In this document: positions 26,607 through 33,452 of the stretch, piece after piece | Numbering within the stretch: position 1 is the stretch's first letter | Layout of the letters: each line of letters starts with the position of its first letter | IMG/VR virus record: IMGVR_UViG_3300027985_000652 | Location: 1 to 45,484 of that record | DNA: 45,484 nucleotides | Direction: 5' to 3' (one strand) | From: a virus | Position numbers and translations under genes: made by a program | The notes under the pieces: generated by a model | Seen by the model: the letters and a program-made list of their open reading frames with translations, nothing else | The model's database searches: none | What the model was told of the DNA's origin: nothing

Positions 26607-27178
26607 AAAAAACCCTAATAATAGCAACCCTATTTTTGATAAACCTATCTATCTTCTCAAATTACCCGCCTTGGCTTGGTTACGCCGGAAAAGGAGCGCA
26701 GGCAGCGGCTTTTATAGGCGTTCCGTTAACTGTAGCCTACATACATTTTTGGTACCACGACGATCATTTTGAAAACGGATTTATACTTTCATCCGGCTTT
26801 GATATTAAAATGTTATCCGAAGGAAACGCGGATATAATGAGCCGGATCAGTTATAAAATTAATCGATTCCAGCCGGGTATCGATTTAGAATTATTCCCCT
26901 CTATAGGTTATGAGGGGTACGGAACTTTTTTAAATTACTCAATCATAGATCGGAAGATGGCTTTATTATCGGGTTGTGAAATTACCCGAATAATAAATAA
27001 GCAGGTTAATAATTACAAAGTAGTAACAAGCTACGGAATTAATAATGAAATTCGCTATATTGTCAACTCAAAGATAGCCATATCCGTGCTTACTAATTTG
27101 AAAACTCGCCCAGAGTTATCGGATAGTAAACCGGATATGATACTCAGTAATTATTTACAACTAAATCTAAAACTATGA
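26603..27178 (+). CDS. Exported, possibly outer-membrane beta-barrel protein
   Basis: A 191-residue protein with a lysine-rich start and a hydrophobic signal segment (TLIIATLFLINLSIFS). The rest shows alternating hydrophobic/polar strands (GFILSSGFDIKML, YKINRFQPGIDLELF, YKVVTSYGINNEIRYIV, ISVLTNLKT), ending in YLQLNLKL, which suggests a small eight-strand barrel. It does not end in the usual aromatic residue. It stands at the head of the lysis block, so it might help break the outer membrane or alter the surface to stop superinfection. Neither role is shown. Confidence 0.45.
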   Translation: MKKTLIIATLFLINLSIFSNYPPWLGYAGKGAQAAAFIGVPLTVAYIHFWYHDDHFENGFILSSGFDIKMLSEGNADIMSRISYKINRFQPGIDLELFPSIGYEGYGTFLNYSIIDRKMALLSGCEITRIINKQVNNYKVVTSYGINNEIRYIVNSKIAISVLTNLKTRPELSDSKPDMILSNYLQLNLKL

Positions 27179-27237
27179 GAACTCCCGGAAATGGCACCCC
27201 CGCGCACCCACCAGTAAAACCTCCCAAATGCCTATAG
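27175..27237 (+). CDS. 20-residue proline-rich mini-ORF
   Basis: MRTPGNGTPAHPPVKPPKCL. Its ATG overlaps the upstream stop (ATGA) and its 3' end overlaps the start of the next membrane gene at 27228, so it closes an otherwise empty gap. It could be a real micropeptide or a translational coupler for the membrane protein. It is too short for any family assignment. Confidence 0.35.
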   Translation: MRTPGNGTPAHPPVKPPKCL

Positions 27238-27617
27238 CTTTTTTTGGTTTGGTAATTTATTTGCTTAATGAATTGGTTTATGATCAATTCGGAGCCTTAA
27301 CTGTAAATTGGATGGTTTCTTTTTATGCGGTAAATTATTTGGCCATAACGCTGCTAGCATTAGAGCAGTGGGTGAGGAGTGAGCAACCTTTTTTAAGTTG
27401 CTCATTCGCTTTTCTTGCTATTGTTTTTTTATCTTTTATTTTTATTGAACTCAGTTTTTGGAACGCTTCTTTGGAGGTATACATAAAAGGTTTAGACAAT
27501 AAAATAATTAGTAATTTCTGGCTTATTATTGGTACCTTCTTTTTCGGCTTTATAACTTTCAGAATATGGGGAAGACAATTGAAAAACTTTTATTGGCGGT
27601 TGCTGGGTCATTGCTAA
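27228..27617 (+). CDS. Four-segment membrane protein (lysis block)
   Basis: A 129-residue integral membrane protein with about four hydrophobic segments (near residues 4-22, 27-45, 56-75 and 90-110) and a short basic tail (WGRQLKNFYW). It lies two genes upstream of the endolysin and overlaps the next gene by 52 bases. A holin-like or other membrane-lesion role is plausible by place; no family recognised. Confidence 0.55.
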   Translation: MPIAFFGLVIYLLNELVYDQFGALTVNWMVSFYAVNYLAITLLALEQWVRSEQPFLSCSFAFLAIVFLSFIFIELSFWNASLEVYIKGLDNKIISNFWLIIGTFFFGFITFRIWGRQLKNFYWRLLGHC

Positions 27618-27880
27618 CCTTTATTATGGGGTTTATCACTTTACGAGGCCAGGTGCTAAATAGTAAAGCGGATAGAGAAGAGATGCAGACTTTACAACAA
27701 GAAGTTATGTCTTTTTCTGAGAAAGGGGACGCAGCTTTAAAAAGTTATGTGGATACCCGATTCGATGTCCAGACAAAACATACTGAGCAAATAGTGCAGG
27801 GTATTAATGAACAACTAAAACAAATAAAGCAGGATCAGCAACAATTAATCCAGTTAGTAATCCAGATAAATAAAAAATAA
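27566..27880 (+). CDS. Membrane-anchored coiled-coil protein (spanin- or holin-like)
   Basis: A 104-residue protein. One N-terminal membrane segment (residues 8-27, LLLAVAGSLLTFIMGFITL) is followed by a long hydrophilic helix rich in Gln, Glu and Lys (QTLQQEV..., QIVQGINEQLKQIKQDQQQL). This is the plan of an inner-membrane spanin or a coiled-coil partner. It overlaps the endolysin gene by one base. Confidence 0.55.
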   Translation: MGKTIEKLLLAVAGSLLTFIMGFITLRGQVLNSKADREEMQTLQQEVMSFSEKGDAALKSYVDTRFDVQTKHTEQIVQGINEQLKQIKQDQQQLIQLVIQINKK

Positions 27881-28353
27881 TGTTCCATCTATCCGAAAAA
27901 AGTATTAAAAATTTAGAAGGGGTAAACCCTTGGCTAAAAAAGATCGTAACCCGCGCTATAGAACTATCAGAAGTTGATTTCGGCGTACTCTCTACAGGGG
28001 GCTTTAGAACTGCCGATCAGCAAAATGAAATATTCAAATCAGGGAATTCCCGCTGCGACGGCTATGTTAAAAAAAGTAAGCACCAGTTAGGAGAAGCGGT
28101 AGACACCGTGGCCTATATAAATGGCAAATACAGCTGGTCTAATAAATTAGCCTATATCAAAATTTATGAAGCCCTACAAAAAGCAGAGGAAGAATTAAAA
28201 GTGGCCGATAACATGCCTCAGGGCTTGTACATCCATCACGGTATGTTCTGGAAATGGAAGGACTTGGACAATAATGGTAAATTAAGCTCTTTTGATCAAT
28301 TGGGGTGGGATGTAGCTCACCATGAGATAAACGATTACCCCCAAAATATCTAA
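27880..28353 (+). CDS. Endolysin, M15-type L-alanyl-D-glutamate peptidase
   Basis: Cuts the peptide part of peptidoglycan to release phage. The 157-residue protein has the M15 pattern: GGFRTADQQN near 40-49, SKHQLGEAVD with zinc ligands His68 and Asp75, and GWDVAHHE with ligand His147 or His148 and Glu149. Between them lies a loop DLDNNGKLSSFD (128-139) with oxygen ligands at positions 1, 3, 5, 9 and 12, the spacing of an EF-hand; the related T5 enzyme is known to be activated by calcium. It lacks a signal peptide, so a holin is needed. It lies between membrane-protein genes of the lysis block. Confidence 0.9.
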   Translation: MFHLSEKSIKNLEGVNPWLKKIVTRAIELSEVDFGVLSTGGFRTADQQNEIFKSGNSRCDGYVKKSKHQLGEAVDTVAYINGKYSWSNKLAYIKIYEALQKAEEELKVADNMPQGLYIHHGMFWKWKDLDNNGKLSSFDQLGWDVAHHEINDYPQNI

Positions 28354-28355
28354 TA

Positions 28356-28520
28356 ATGAACTGGTATTTAGGCGTGTTTTTTATAGGGTTTTCGGCGGGG
28401 CTTATTGCCATGTACGCCCTATCTTCTAAAAATCAGGGCGTTAAAATTGGGAAAATAAAAAATAAAAATAGTACATTTACGAACCTATTTAAAAGAAAAG
28501 ACCGTGATCGAGACAATTAA
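28356..28520 (+). CDS. 54-residue membrane-anchored protein after the endolysin
   Basis: It starts two bases after the endolysin stop and overlaps the next gene by 17 bases. One membrane segment (MNWYLGVFFIGFSAGLIAMY) is followed by a lysine/arginine-rich tail (KIGKIKNKN..., FKRKDRDRDN). It may be a small anchor or regulator of lysis. The opening pattern is like small proteins I know from the same place in Bacteroidota phages. Confidence 0.55.
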   Translation: MNWYLGVFFIGFSAGLIAMYALSSKNQGVKIGKIKNKNSTFTNLFKRKDRDRDN

Positions 28521-28731
28521 AGAAAATCAGGAGCTAATACTGGCCGCTGTTGCTGGTATTATGGCGGTTACTAAATTGATCGTGAATATAACCCCAAGTG
28601 AGAACGATAACCTCATCTTTGCAAAGATTACGGTCTATATCGAAAAAGTAATTGATCTTTTTATACCTAACCTAAAAAAAGGGGGTGGTACTCACGGCGC
28701 GAACTGGTTACAACTATTGAAGAAAAAATAA
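28504..28731 (+). CDS. Small holin-like membrane protein
   Basis: A 75-residue protein from GTG 28504. A hydrophobic segment (residues 11-29, LILAAVAGIMAVTKLIVNI) is followed by TPSENDN and an amphipathic helix (IEKVIDLFIPNLKK). This layout recurs beside endolysin genes in Bacteroidota phages and is usually treated as a putative holin. It is the last gene of the late operon; a strong terminator follows. Confidence 0.55.
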   Translation: MIETIKENQELILAAVAGIMAVTKLIVNITPSENDNLIFAKITVYIEKVIDLFIPNLKKGGGTHGANWLQLLKKK

Positions 28732-28767
28732 GCACGCTGTAGGTGATTTAGGTGGATTTGAAGGAAG

Positions 28768-28794
28768 CCCGGAAATTATTTTCCGGGTTTTTTT
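28768..28794 (+). terminator. Strong intrinsic terminator of the late operon
   Basis: CCCGGAAA (28768-28775) and TTTCCGGG (28780-28787) form a perfect 8-bp stem with a 4-base loop, followed by seven T. It separates the structural/lysis genes from the replication programme. Confidence 0.9.
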
Positions 28795-28804
28795 ATGGAT
28801 TATC

Positions 28805-28824
28805 GTAACATTATGTTACCTTTG
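28805..28824 (+). promoter_or_regulatory. Promoter with operator-like repeat, copy 1
   Basis: GTAAC-ATTAT-GTTAC (28805-28819) is an inverted repeat whose right half runs into the -7 box TACCTTTG (28817-28824; consensus TAnnTTTG). The sequence continues GGCGTAAA. It lies upstream of the HTH gene at 28910. A clear -33 TTTG is not seen. The same arrangement recurs at 37216 and 43481, so a regulator binding GTAAC-N5-GTTAC could block or aid polymerase at all three. Confidence 0.7.
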
Positions 28825-28831
28825 GCGTAAA

Positions 28832-28858
28832 AGAGGGTGTAAACATTTTATTCCCTCT
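28832..28858 (+). other. Leader hairpin upstream of the HTH gene
   Basis: AGAGGG (28832-28837) can pair with CCCTCT (28853-28858) around a 15-base loop in the 5' leader of the operon. It has no T-run, so it is not a terminator by itself. It may stabilise the message or be chance. Confidence 0.25.
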
Positions 28859-28909
28859 CGCGCATTATAGGGCGGCGTAAATAAATATAAAAATTTAACT
28901 ACTGTTGCT

Positions 28910-29308
28910 ATGACACAAAATATTGAAATGATAAAGGAGCTTATATCACAGGGTAAGCGAGAATGTTTGATTAAACTATACAAGAGTTTAAAGCATGATC
29001 CCTTTTATGAAGTCCACCGAAACGAATACGACAAACAACAAATCGAAATAATAGAAAATTTTTTAAATGACAGCAAGAATATGGTTGACGTGAATAAATT
29101 GTATAAAGATTTTTGTAAAAAAAGATTTGAATTAGAAACCAAAGGGACAGTATATTCGAGATTAAATTGGACAAAAGCTGCCGAATTAATAGGAGTGCAT
29201 CGGAAAACCTTATGGCAAGTATTAGTAGCTGGCGAGCAGCCAAGCCAAGGAACTTTACAAAAAATAAGTGCTTGGGTCGGTGAGCCTATAGATAAATATA
29301 TTAAATAA
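28910..29308 (+). CDS. HTH DNA-binding regulator
   Basis: A 132-residue protein and first gene of the replication operon. The C-terminal part has a helix-turn-helix of the Cro/XRE type (residues 87-125, NWTKAAELIGVHRKTLWQVL, then PSQGTLQKISAWVG). The N-terminal part is helical and charged, with no known enzyme motif. It lies immediately downstream of the operator-bearing promoter at 28805, so autoregulation is likely, and it could also act on the two related promoters at 37216 and 43481. This link is inference. Confidence 0.7.
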   Translation: MTQNIEMIKELISQGKRECLIKLYKSLKHDPFYEVHRNEYDKQQIEIIENFLNDSKNMVDVNKLYKDFCKKRFELETKGTVYSRLNWTKAAELIGVHRKTLWQVLVAGEQPSQGTLQKISAWVGEPIDKYIK

Positions 29309-29324
29309 CCAATAAATAGAAACT

Positions 29325-29743
29325 ATGAACATTGAATTAAAGCTGGTCATAAATACGACCGATTACGAAAAATTGCAAAAGGTTACGGATTTCCTAAATT
29401 CATTTAACCAGAAAGCAGAGCCGAAAGCAGAGCCGAAAGCAGAGCCGAAAGCAGAGCCGAAAGCAGAGCCGAAAGCAGAGCCGAAAGCAGAGCCGAAAGC
29501 AGAGCAGCAGAGCCGAAAGCAGAGCCGAAAGCAGAGCCGAAAGCAGAGCCGAAAGCAGAGCCGAAAGCAGAGCCGGGCATAACCCTAGAGGATTTGCAAG
29601 AAGTACTACAAAGCAAATTAGCTGAAAACGATGAGAACCACGGAAAAATAAAAAAGTACCTAGAAAGTATCGGGGTAAAACGTATCAGTAATTTAGAGCC
29701 TTCGCAATATGAAGATATGTACGAATTCATTAAAACCCTTTAA
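29325..29743 (+). CDS. KAEP-repeat protein, frame broken inside the repeats
   Basis: The N-terminal 29 residues (MNIELKLVINTTDYEKLQKV...) and the C-terminal 58 residues (GITLEDLQEVLQSKL... EFIKTL) look like one protein joined by Lys-Ala-Glu-Pro repeats. The C-terminal part matches a domain (TLEDV.AVL..KS...K..LKKYG..K.SDL.P..Y) known from phage proteins next to recombination genes. Within the repeat tract one unit lacks 4 bases (near 29505), which switches the reading frame. The first frame ends at 29582; the C-terminal part is in the -1 frame. Possible explanations are sequence or assembly error, a true lesion, or ribosomal frameshifting. Function unknown. Confidence 0.55.
29412..29575 (+). 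repeat. 12-bp tandem repeat AAAGCAGAGCCG, about 14 units
   Basis: Seven exact copies (29412-29495), one 20-base double unit lacking four bases (29496-29515), then five exact copies (29516-29575). Each unit encodes KAEP, so normal slippage keeps the frame, but the 4-base deletion does not. The exactness of the other units points to recent expansion or homogenisation. Confidence 0.95.
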
Positions 29744-29745
29744 TT

Positions 29746-30891
29746 ATGCCCGGAACTCACGCCATTTTATCACCGTCCAGCGCACACCGTTGGCTCCGAT
29801 GTACGCCGAGTGCGCGTATTGAAGAGGAAATCGGAGACGATTCATCCTCTATTTATGCCGAAGAGGGCTCTTTAGCGCATGAATACAGCGAAGCCCGACT
29901 GAGATATAAACTGGGTTTGATTGGTGAATCGGATTTAGGTAAAATTCAGACAAAAGTAGCCGATTCGCCTTTCAATGCCGACGAAATCGTAGAGGAAACG
30001 GCCAAATACGTCGATTTTGTATGGGAAGAATACGTAGCCTCAAAGAAAAGGTTCGGACTTTTATTCATTGAGCAGAAAGTGGATTTCTCTGGCTTTGTAC
30101 CAGAGGGTACGGGTACCTGCGACGCGGTTATAATTGCGGACGGTACTATGCAAATACTCGACCTTAAATACGGTAAAGGTATCAGGGTAGAGGCCGAAGA
30201 GAACAGCCAATTAAAACTGTACGCCCTAGGCGCGCTTGAAAAGTATAAGGATTTATACGAGATTGATACGGTAGAACTTAATATCTGCCAACCACGATTA
30301 GATCGCACCTCAAAATGGGCTATCTCGACAACTGACCTTTACAAATGGGCAGAAAAAGAAGTCCGGCCTAAAGCTGAAAAAGCTTTTGAAGGTCAAGGGG
30401 TTCAAGTCGCCGGGGATCATTGCCGCTTTTGTAAAGCCGCCGGAAGGTGCGCTACTCTCGCCTCGCAAAATCTCAAAGTTGCGCAGCACGAATTTAAAGA
30501 CCCTCATTTGTTAACTGACGCACAGATACTTGAAGTGCATGAACTTATTCCCAGAATAGCGCATTGGATTGATGCTGTGGGGGATTATATGCTTCAATCT
30601 GCTTTAGACGGTAAAAAATGGCAAGGCCTTAAAGTCGTCGAAGGCCGCAGTCAAAGAAAATGGGCGGATAGTGAAAAAGTTTTGGAATTTCTTAAATCTA
30701 AAAAGTACAAAATTGCTGATATTGCAGAAACGAAAGTAAAAGGTATCGGGGCTATTGAAAAATTTTTAGGTGATAAATTCGATAAACTCATGTCGCCTTT
30801 TATCGTCAAACCGGAGGGGAAACCCGCTTTAGTTCCAGAATCGGATAAACGCCCTGAATTGAACTCAGCGAAAGAGGATTTCAAAGATTAA
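29746..30891 (+). CDS. PD-(D/E)XK nuclease, DUF2800 family, with Fe-S-type cysteines
   Basis: A probable exonuclease of 381 residues. The opening LSPSSAHRWLRCTPSARIEEE is the DUF2800 hallmark. The nuclease core shows Asp126 (GTCDAV) and Asp139-Leu-Lys141 (ILDLKYGKG), then QLKLYALGAL. Cys19 together with Cys226, Cys229 and Cys235 (CRFCKAAGRC) reproduces the one-plus-three cysteine layout that holds a 4Fe-4S cluster in AddB, Cas4 and Dna2. It is next to an SSB-like DUF2815 gene, its usual partner. Likely role: end processing for phage recombination or replication. Confidence 0.85.
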   Translation: MPGTHAILSPSSAHRWLRCTPSARIEEEIGDDSSSIYAEEGSLAHEYSEARLRYKLGLIGESDLGKIQTKVADSPFNADEIVEETAKYVDFVWEEYVASKKRFGLLFIEQKVDFSGFVPEGTGTCDAVIIADGTMQILDLKYGKGIRVEAEENSQLKLYALGALEKYKDLYEIDTVELNICQPRLDRTSKWAISTTDLYKWAEKEVRPKAEKAFEGQGVQVAGDHCRFCKAAGRCATLASQNLKVAQHEFKDPHLLTDAQILEVHELIPRIAHWIDAVGDYMLQSALDGKKWQGLKVVEGRSQRKWADSEKVLEFLKSKKYKIADIAETKVKGIGAIEKFLGDKFDKLMSPFIVKPEGKPALVPESDKRPELNSAKEDFKD

Positions 30892-30917
30892 TTTTTTTTA
30901 ACTTAATACGTAATAAT

Positions 30918-31448
30918 ATGAATGCAATGAGAGTGCGCACGGGAAAGGTGCGATTTAGTTACGCCCATGTTTGGGAGCCTTCGTCATTTGAAGAAGGGCA
31001 GGAAAAAAAGTATTCGGTAACTCTTTTGATCTCTAAAAAAGATAAAAAGACTTTAGCGGTTATCAATGCCGCGATCGAAGCCGCAAAAAAAGAATACAAA
31101 GAACGCGCGGGGGTTGAATATAACCCGAAAACAATGTGGTTTCCGCTTCGCGACGGCGACGAAGATAAACCCGATAATGAAGAGTACGAGGGTTGTTATT
31201 ATCTAGTAGCGAAGAATACCCGTAAACCTCAGATCGTAGACGCTGACAGGGACGAGATTCTGGATAAAGAAGAGTTTTATTCCGGGTGCTACGGGCGGGC
31301 TATTGTTACTTTTTTCCCCTATTATAAAAAAGGAAAGGGTATTGCCGCCAGCCTCGGGAATCTTCAAAAATTAGAAGACGGGGAGAGATTAGGTGCAGAG
31401 GCGACCAAAGCGGAAGACGACTTCGCCGATGACGACGACCTTTTTTAA
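30918..31448 (+). CDS. Single-stranded DNA-binding protein-like, DUF2815 family
   Basis: A 176-residue protein with OB-fold-like beginning (VRTGKVRFSYAHVWEP, then KYSVTLLISKKDKKT) and an acidic tail (DDFADDDDLF) like the protein-docking tail of SSB. DUF2815 proteins accompany DUF2800 nucleases in many phages. Likely role: coating ssDNA and recruiting replication or recombination proteins. It is followed by a hairpin at 31463. Confidence 0.8.
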   Translation: MNAMRVRTGKVRFSYAHVWEPSSFEEGQEKKYSVTLLISKKDKKTLAVINAAIEAAKKEYKERAGVEYNPKTMWFPLRDGDEDKPDNEEYEGCYYLVAKNTRKPQIVDADRDEILDKEEFYSGCYGRAIVTFFPYYKKGKGIAASLGNLQKLEDGERLGAEATKAEDDFADDDDLF

Positions 31449-31462
31449 TTTCACTTCACCCT

Positions 31463-31491
31463 AAAGAGGGCGGTTACGGCTGCCCTCTTTT
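31463..31491 (+). terminator. Hairpin between SSB-like and polymerase genes
   Basis: AAAGAGGGC (31463-31471) and GCCCTCTTT (31482-31490) form a perfect 9-bp stem with a 10-base loop, then only a few T. It could partly terminate transcription, giving more SSB-like protein than polymerase. Confidence 0.6.
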
Positions 31492-31505
31492 CACCTAAAA
31501 AACCT

Positions 31506-33452
31506 ATGAAATTACACCTGGATATTGAAACCTATAGCAGCGTAGATATAAGTAAATCCGGCTCTTACAAATACATAGAATCACAGGATTTTGAGATTTT
31601 AATGCTCGCGTATGCTCTGGACGAGGAGCCTGTGAGAATCGTCGATTTAACAGATTGTAAAGCTATTCCGTACAGATTTATCCGCCTATTAAAAGATAAA
31701 AAGGTAAACAAATGCGCTCATAACGCTAATTTTGAGCGGAACGCCCTGAAAAAAATTGGACTTGAAACAGACGTTAGCGAATGGGAGTGCTCAATGGTAA
31801 AGGCTGCGTATTGTGGGTTACCCCTCGGCCTCGACGAGCTATCCAAGGCTTTAAAACTTACTGATAAAGCAAAATCGGCGGAAGGTAAAGCCCTTATTCG
31901 CTATTTTTCCAGTCCCGTAAAAGCGACAAAGAAGAACGGGGGAAGAACACGGAATTATCCTGAGCATGACTTTGATAAATGGTTTGCCTTCAAAAGCTAC
32001 TGCATTCAGGACGTAGAGGCTGAAAGGGAGGTAACCAGACTGTTATCTCACTACGAGATACCCACCACTGAGCGGCATTTATACCAGTTAGATCAACAGA
32101 TAAACGACAGAGGGGTTCTAATCGATACTGGATTTGTTAAAAATGCGATAGCAATAGATACGGTCAATTCTGAAAAATTAACAGCCCAATTAAAACGACT
32201 TACAGGACTGGAAAACCCCAATAGCACTTCACAGCTTAAAAACTGGTTAGGAGGTGCGATGAAAACTGAGGTGGGTACCTTAGCAAAAGATGCGATACCG
32301 CAATTAATCGAAAAGGCTGGGGAGGGGTATGTCAGCAACGTATTAGAACTGAGGCAGAAGGCTTCAAAGACCTCCGTGAAAAAGTATGAAAAAATGCTCG
32401 ATTGCGTTTGCGCCGATGGCCGGGCGCGAGGGCTTTTTCAATTCTACGGTGCGAACCGCACAGGCCGCTGGGCGGGGAGGCTGATACAATTACAAAACCT
32501 GCCTCAAAATCATCTAAAAGATTTAACAGGCGCGCGGAAGGTTATTAATACGGGTAATTACTTGCTGGCCGATGTATATTTTGAGGATATAGCCGGAACC
32601 CTATCGCAGCTTATAAGAACAGCGTTTATCGCCCCGCCGGGAAAAGTTTTCGCAGTAGCGGATTTTAGCGCGATTGAAGCTCGGGTGATTGCTTGGCTAT
32701 CCGGGGAGGCTTGGAGGTTGGAAGTTTTTAAAACCCATGGTAAAATATACGAGGCTTCGGCCTCTAAAATGTTCGGGGTACCTATCGAAGAAATAACAAA
32801 AGATTCAGACTATAGAGCCAAAGGCAAAGTCGCCGAATTAGCTTTAGGCTATCAGGGCTCAGTCGGAGCTCTTACCAAGATGGGCGGCGAAAGTATGGGG
32901 TTAACCGAACCTGAAATGAAAGTAATTGTTCAGAAATGGCGTAAATCAAATAAAAAAATTGTTAAATTTTGGGGCGATTTAGAAGAGGCGGCGATAGCTG
33001 CCATGAGGCGCGAAAAGCAAAGTTCCAATTTAAAAGTACGCTTTGCCTATGACGGAAACGCCCTAACCGCTGAACTCCCCTCGGGTCGAAAGTTATTCTA
33101 TTGGAATGCCCGCCTAAGCGTTTCGAAGTTTAACAAGGTATCGATAAAGTACGAGGGGGTAAATCAGGAAACAAAGCATTGGGGCTGGGTGGATACTTAT
33201 GGGGGTAAAATCGCGGAGAACGTTACCCAAGCGATCGCCCGCGATTTATTGGCAGACGCTATGCTGAGAATAAATGCGGCGGGTTACGCTATATCTATGC
33301 ACGTTCACGACGAAGTAGTGCTGGAAGTTAATAATGAAGGAGCTGAACAGGCTTTAAAAAATATCGAAAAACTAATGAGCATAGCCCCGGCATGGGCAGA
33401 AGGCTTGCCGCTGGATGCTGACGGCTATATAACCCCTTACTACAGAAAATAA
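31506..33452 (+). CDS. DNA polymerase, family A
   Basis: The phage replicative polymerase, 648 residues. The N-terminal 3'-5' exonuclease domain begins with DIET (Asp6, Glu8). In the polymerase domain, motif A is ADFSAIEARV (Asp386), motif B is RAKGKVAELALGYQG, and motif C is HVHDEVVLEV (His601, Asp602, Glu603). All are intact. The short length without a 5' nuclease is usual for phage PolA. Its ATG overlaps nothing upstream; its stop overlaps the next ATG by one base, so the primase-helicase is coupled. Confidence 0.95.
   Translation: MKLHLDIETYSSVDISKSGSYKYIESQDFEILMLAYALDEEPVRIVDLTDCKAIPYRFIRLLKDKKVNKCAHNANFERNALKKIGLETDVSEWECSMVKAAYCGLPLGLDELSKALKLTDKAKSAEGKALIRYFSSPVKATKKNGGRTRNYPEHDFDKWFAFKSYCIQDVEAEREVTRLLSHYEIPTTERHLYQLDQQINDRGVLIDTGFVKNAIAIDTVNSEKLTAQLKRLTGLENPNSTSQLKNWLGGAMKTEVGTLAKDAIPQLIEKAGEGYVSNVLELRQKASKTSVKKYEKMLDCVCADGRARGLFQFYGANRTGRWAGRLIQLQNLPQNHLKDLTGARKVINTGNYLLADVYFEDIAGTLSQLIRTAFIAPPGKVFAVADFSAIEARVIAWLSGEAWRLEVFKTHGKIYEASASKMFGVPIEEITKDSDYRAKGKVAELALGYQGSVGALTKMGGESMGLTEPEMKVIVQKWRKSNKKIVKFWGDLEEAAIAAMRREKQSSNLKVRFAYDGNALTAELPSGRKLFYWNARLSVSKFNKVSIKYEGVNQETKHWGWVDTYGGKIAENVTQAIARDLLADAMLRINAAGYAISMHVHDEVVLEVNNEGAEQALKNIEKLMSIAPAWAEGLPLDADGYITPYYRK

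Noticed and set aside
29412-29575. CRISPR array
   Set aside because: The 12-base units are contiguous with no spacers and code for KAEP; no cas genes are near.
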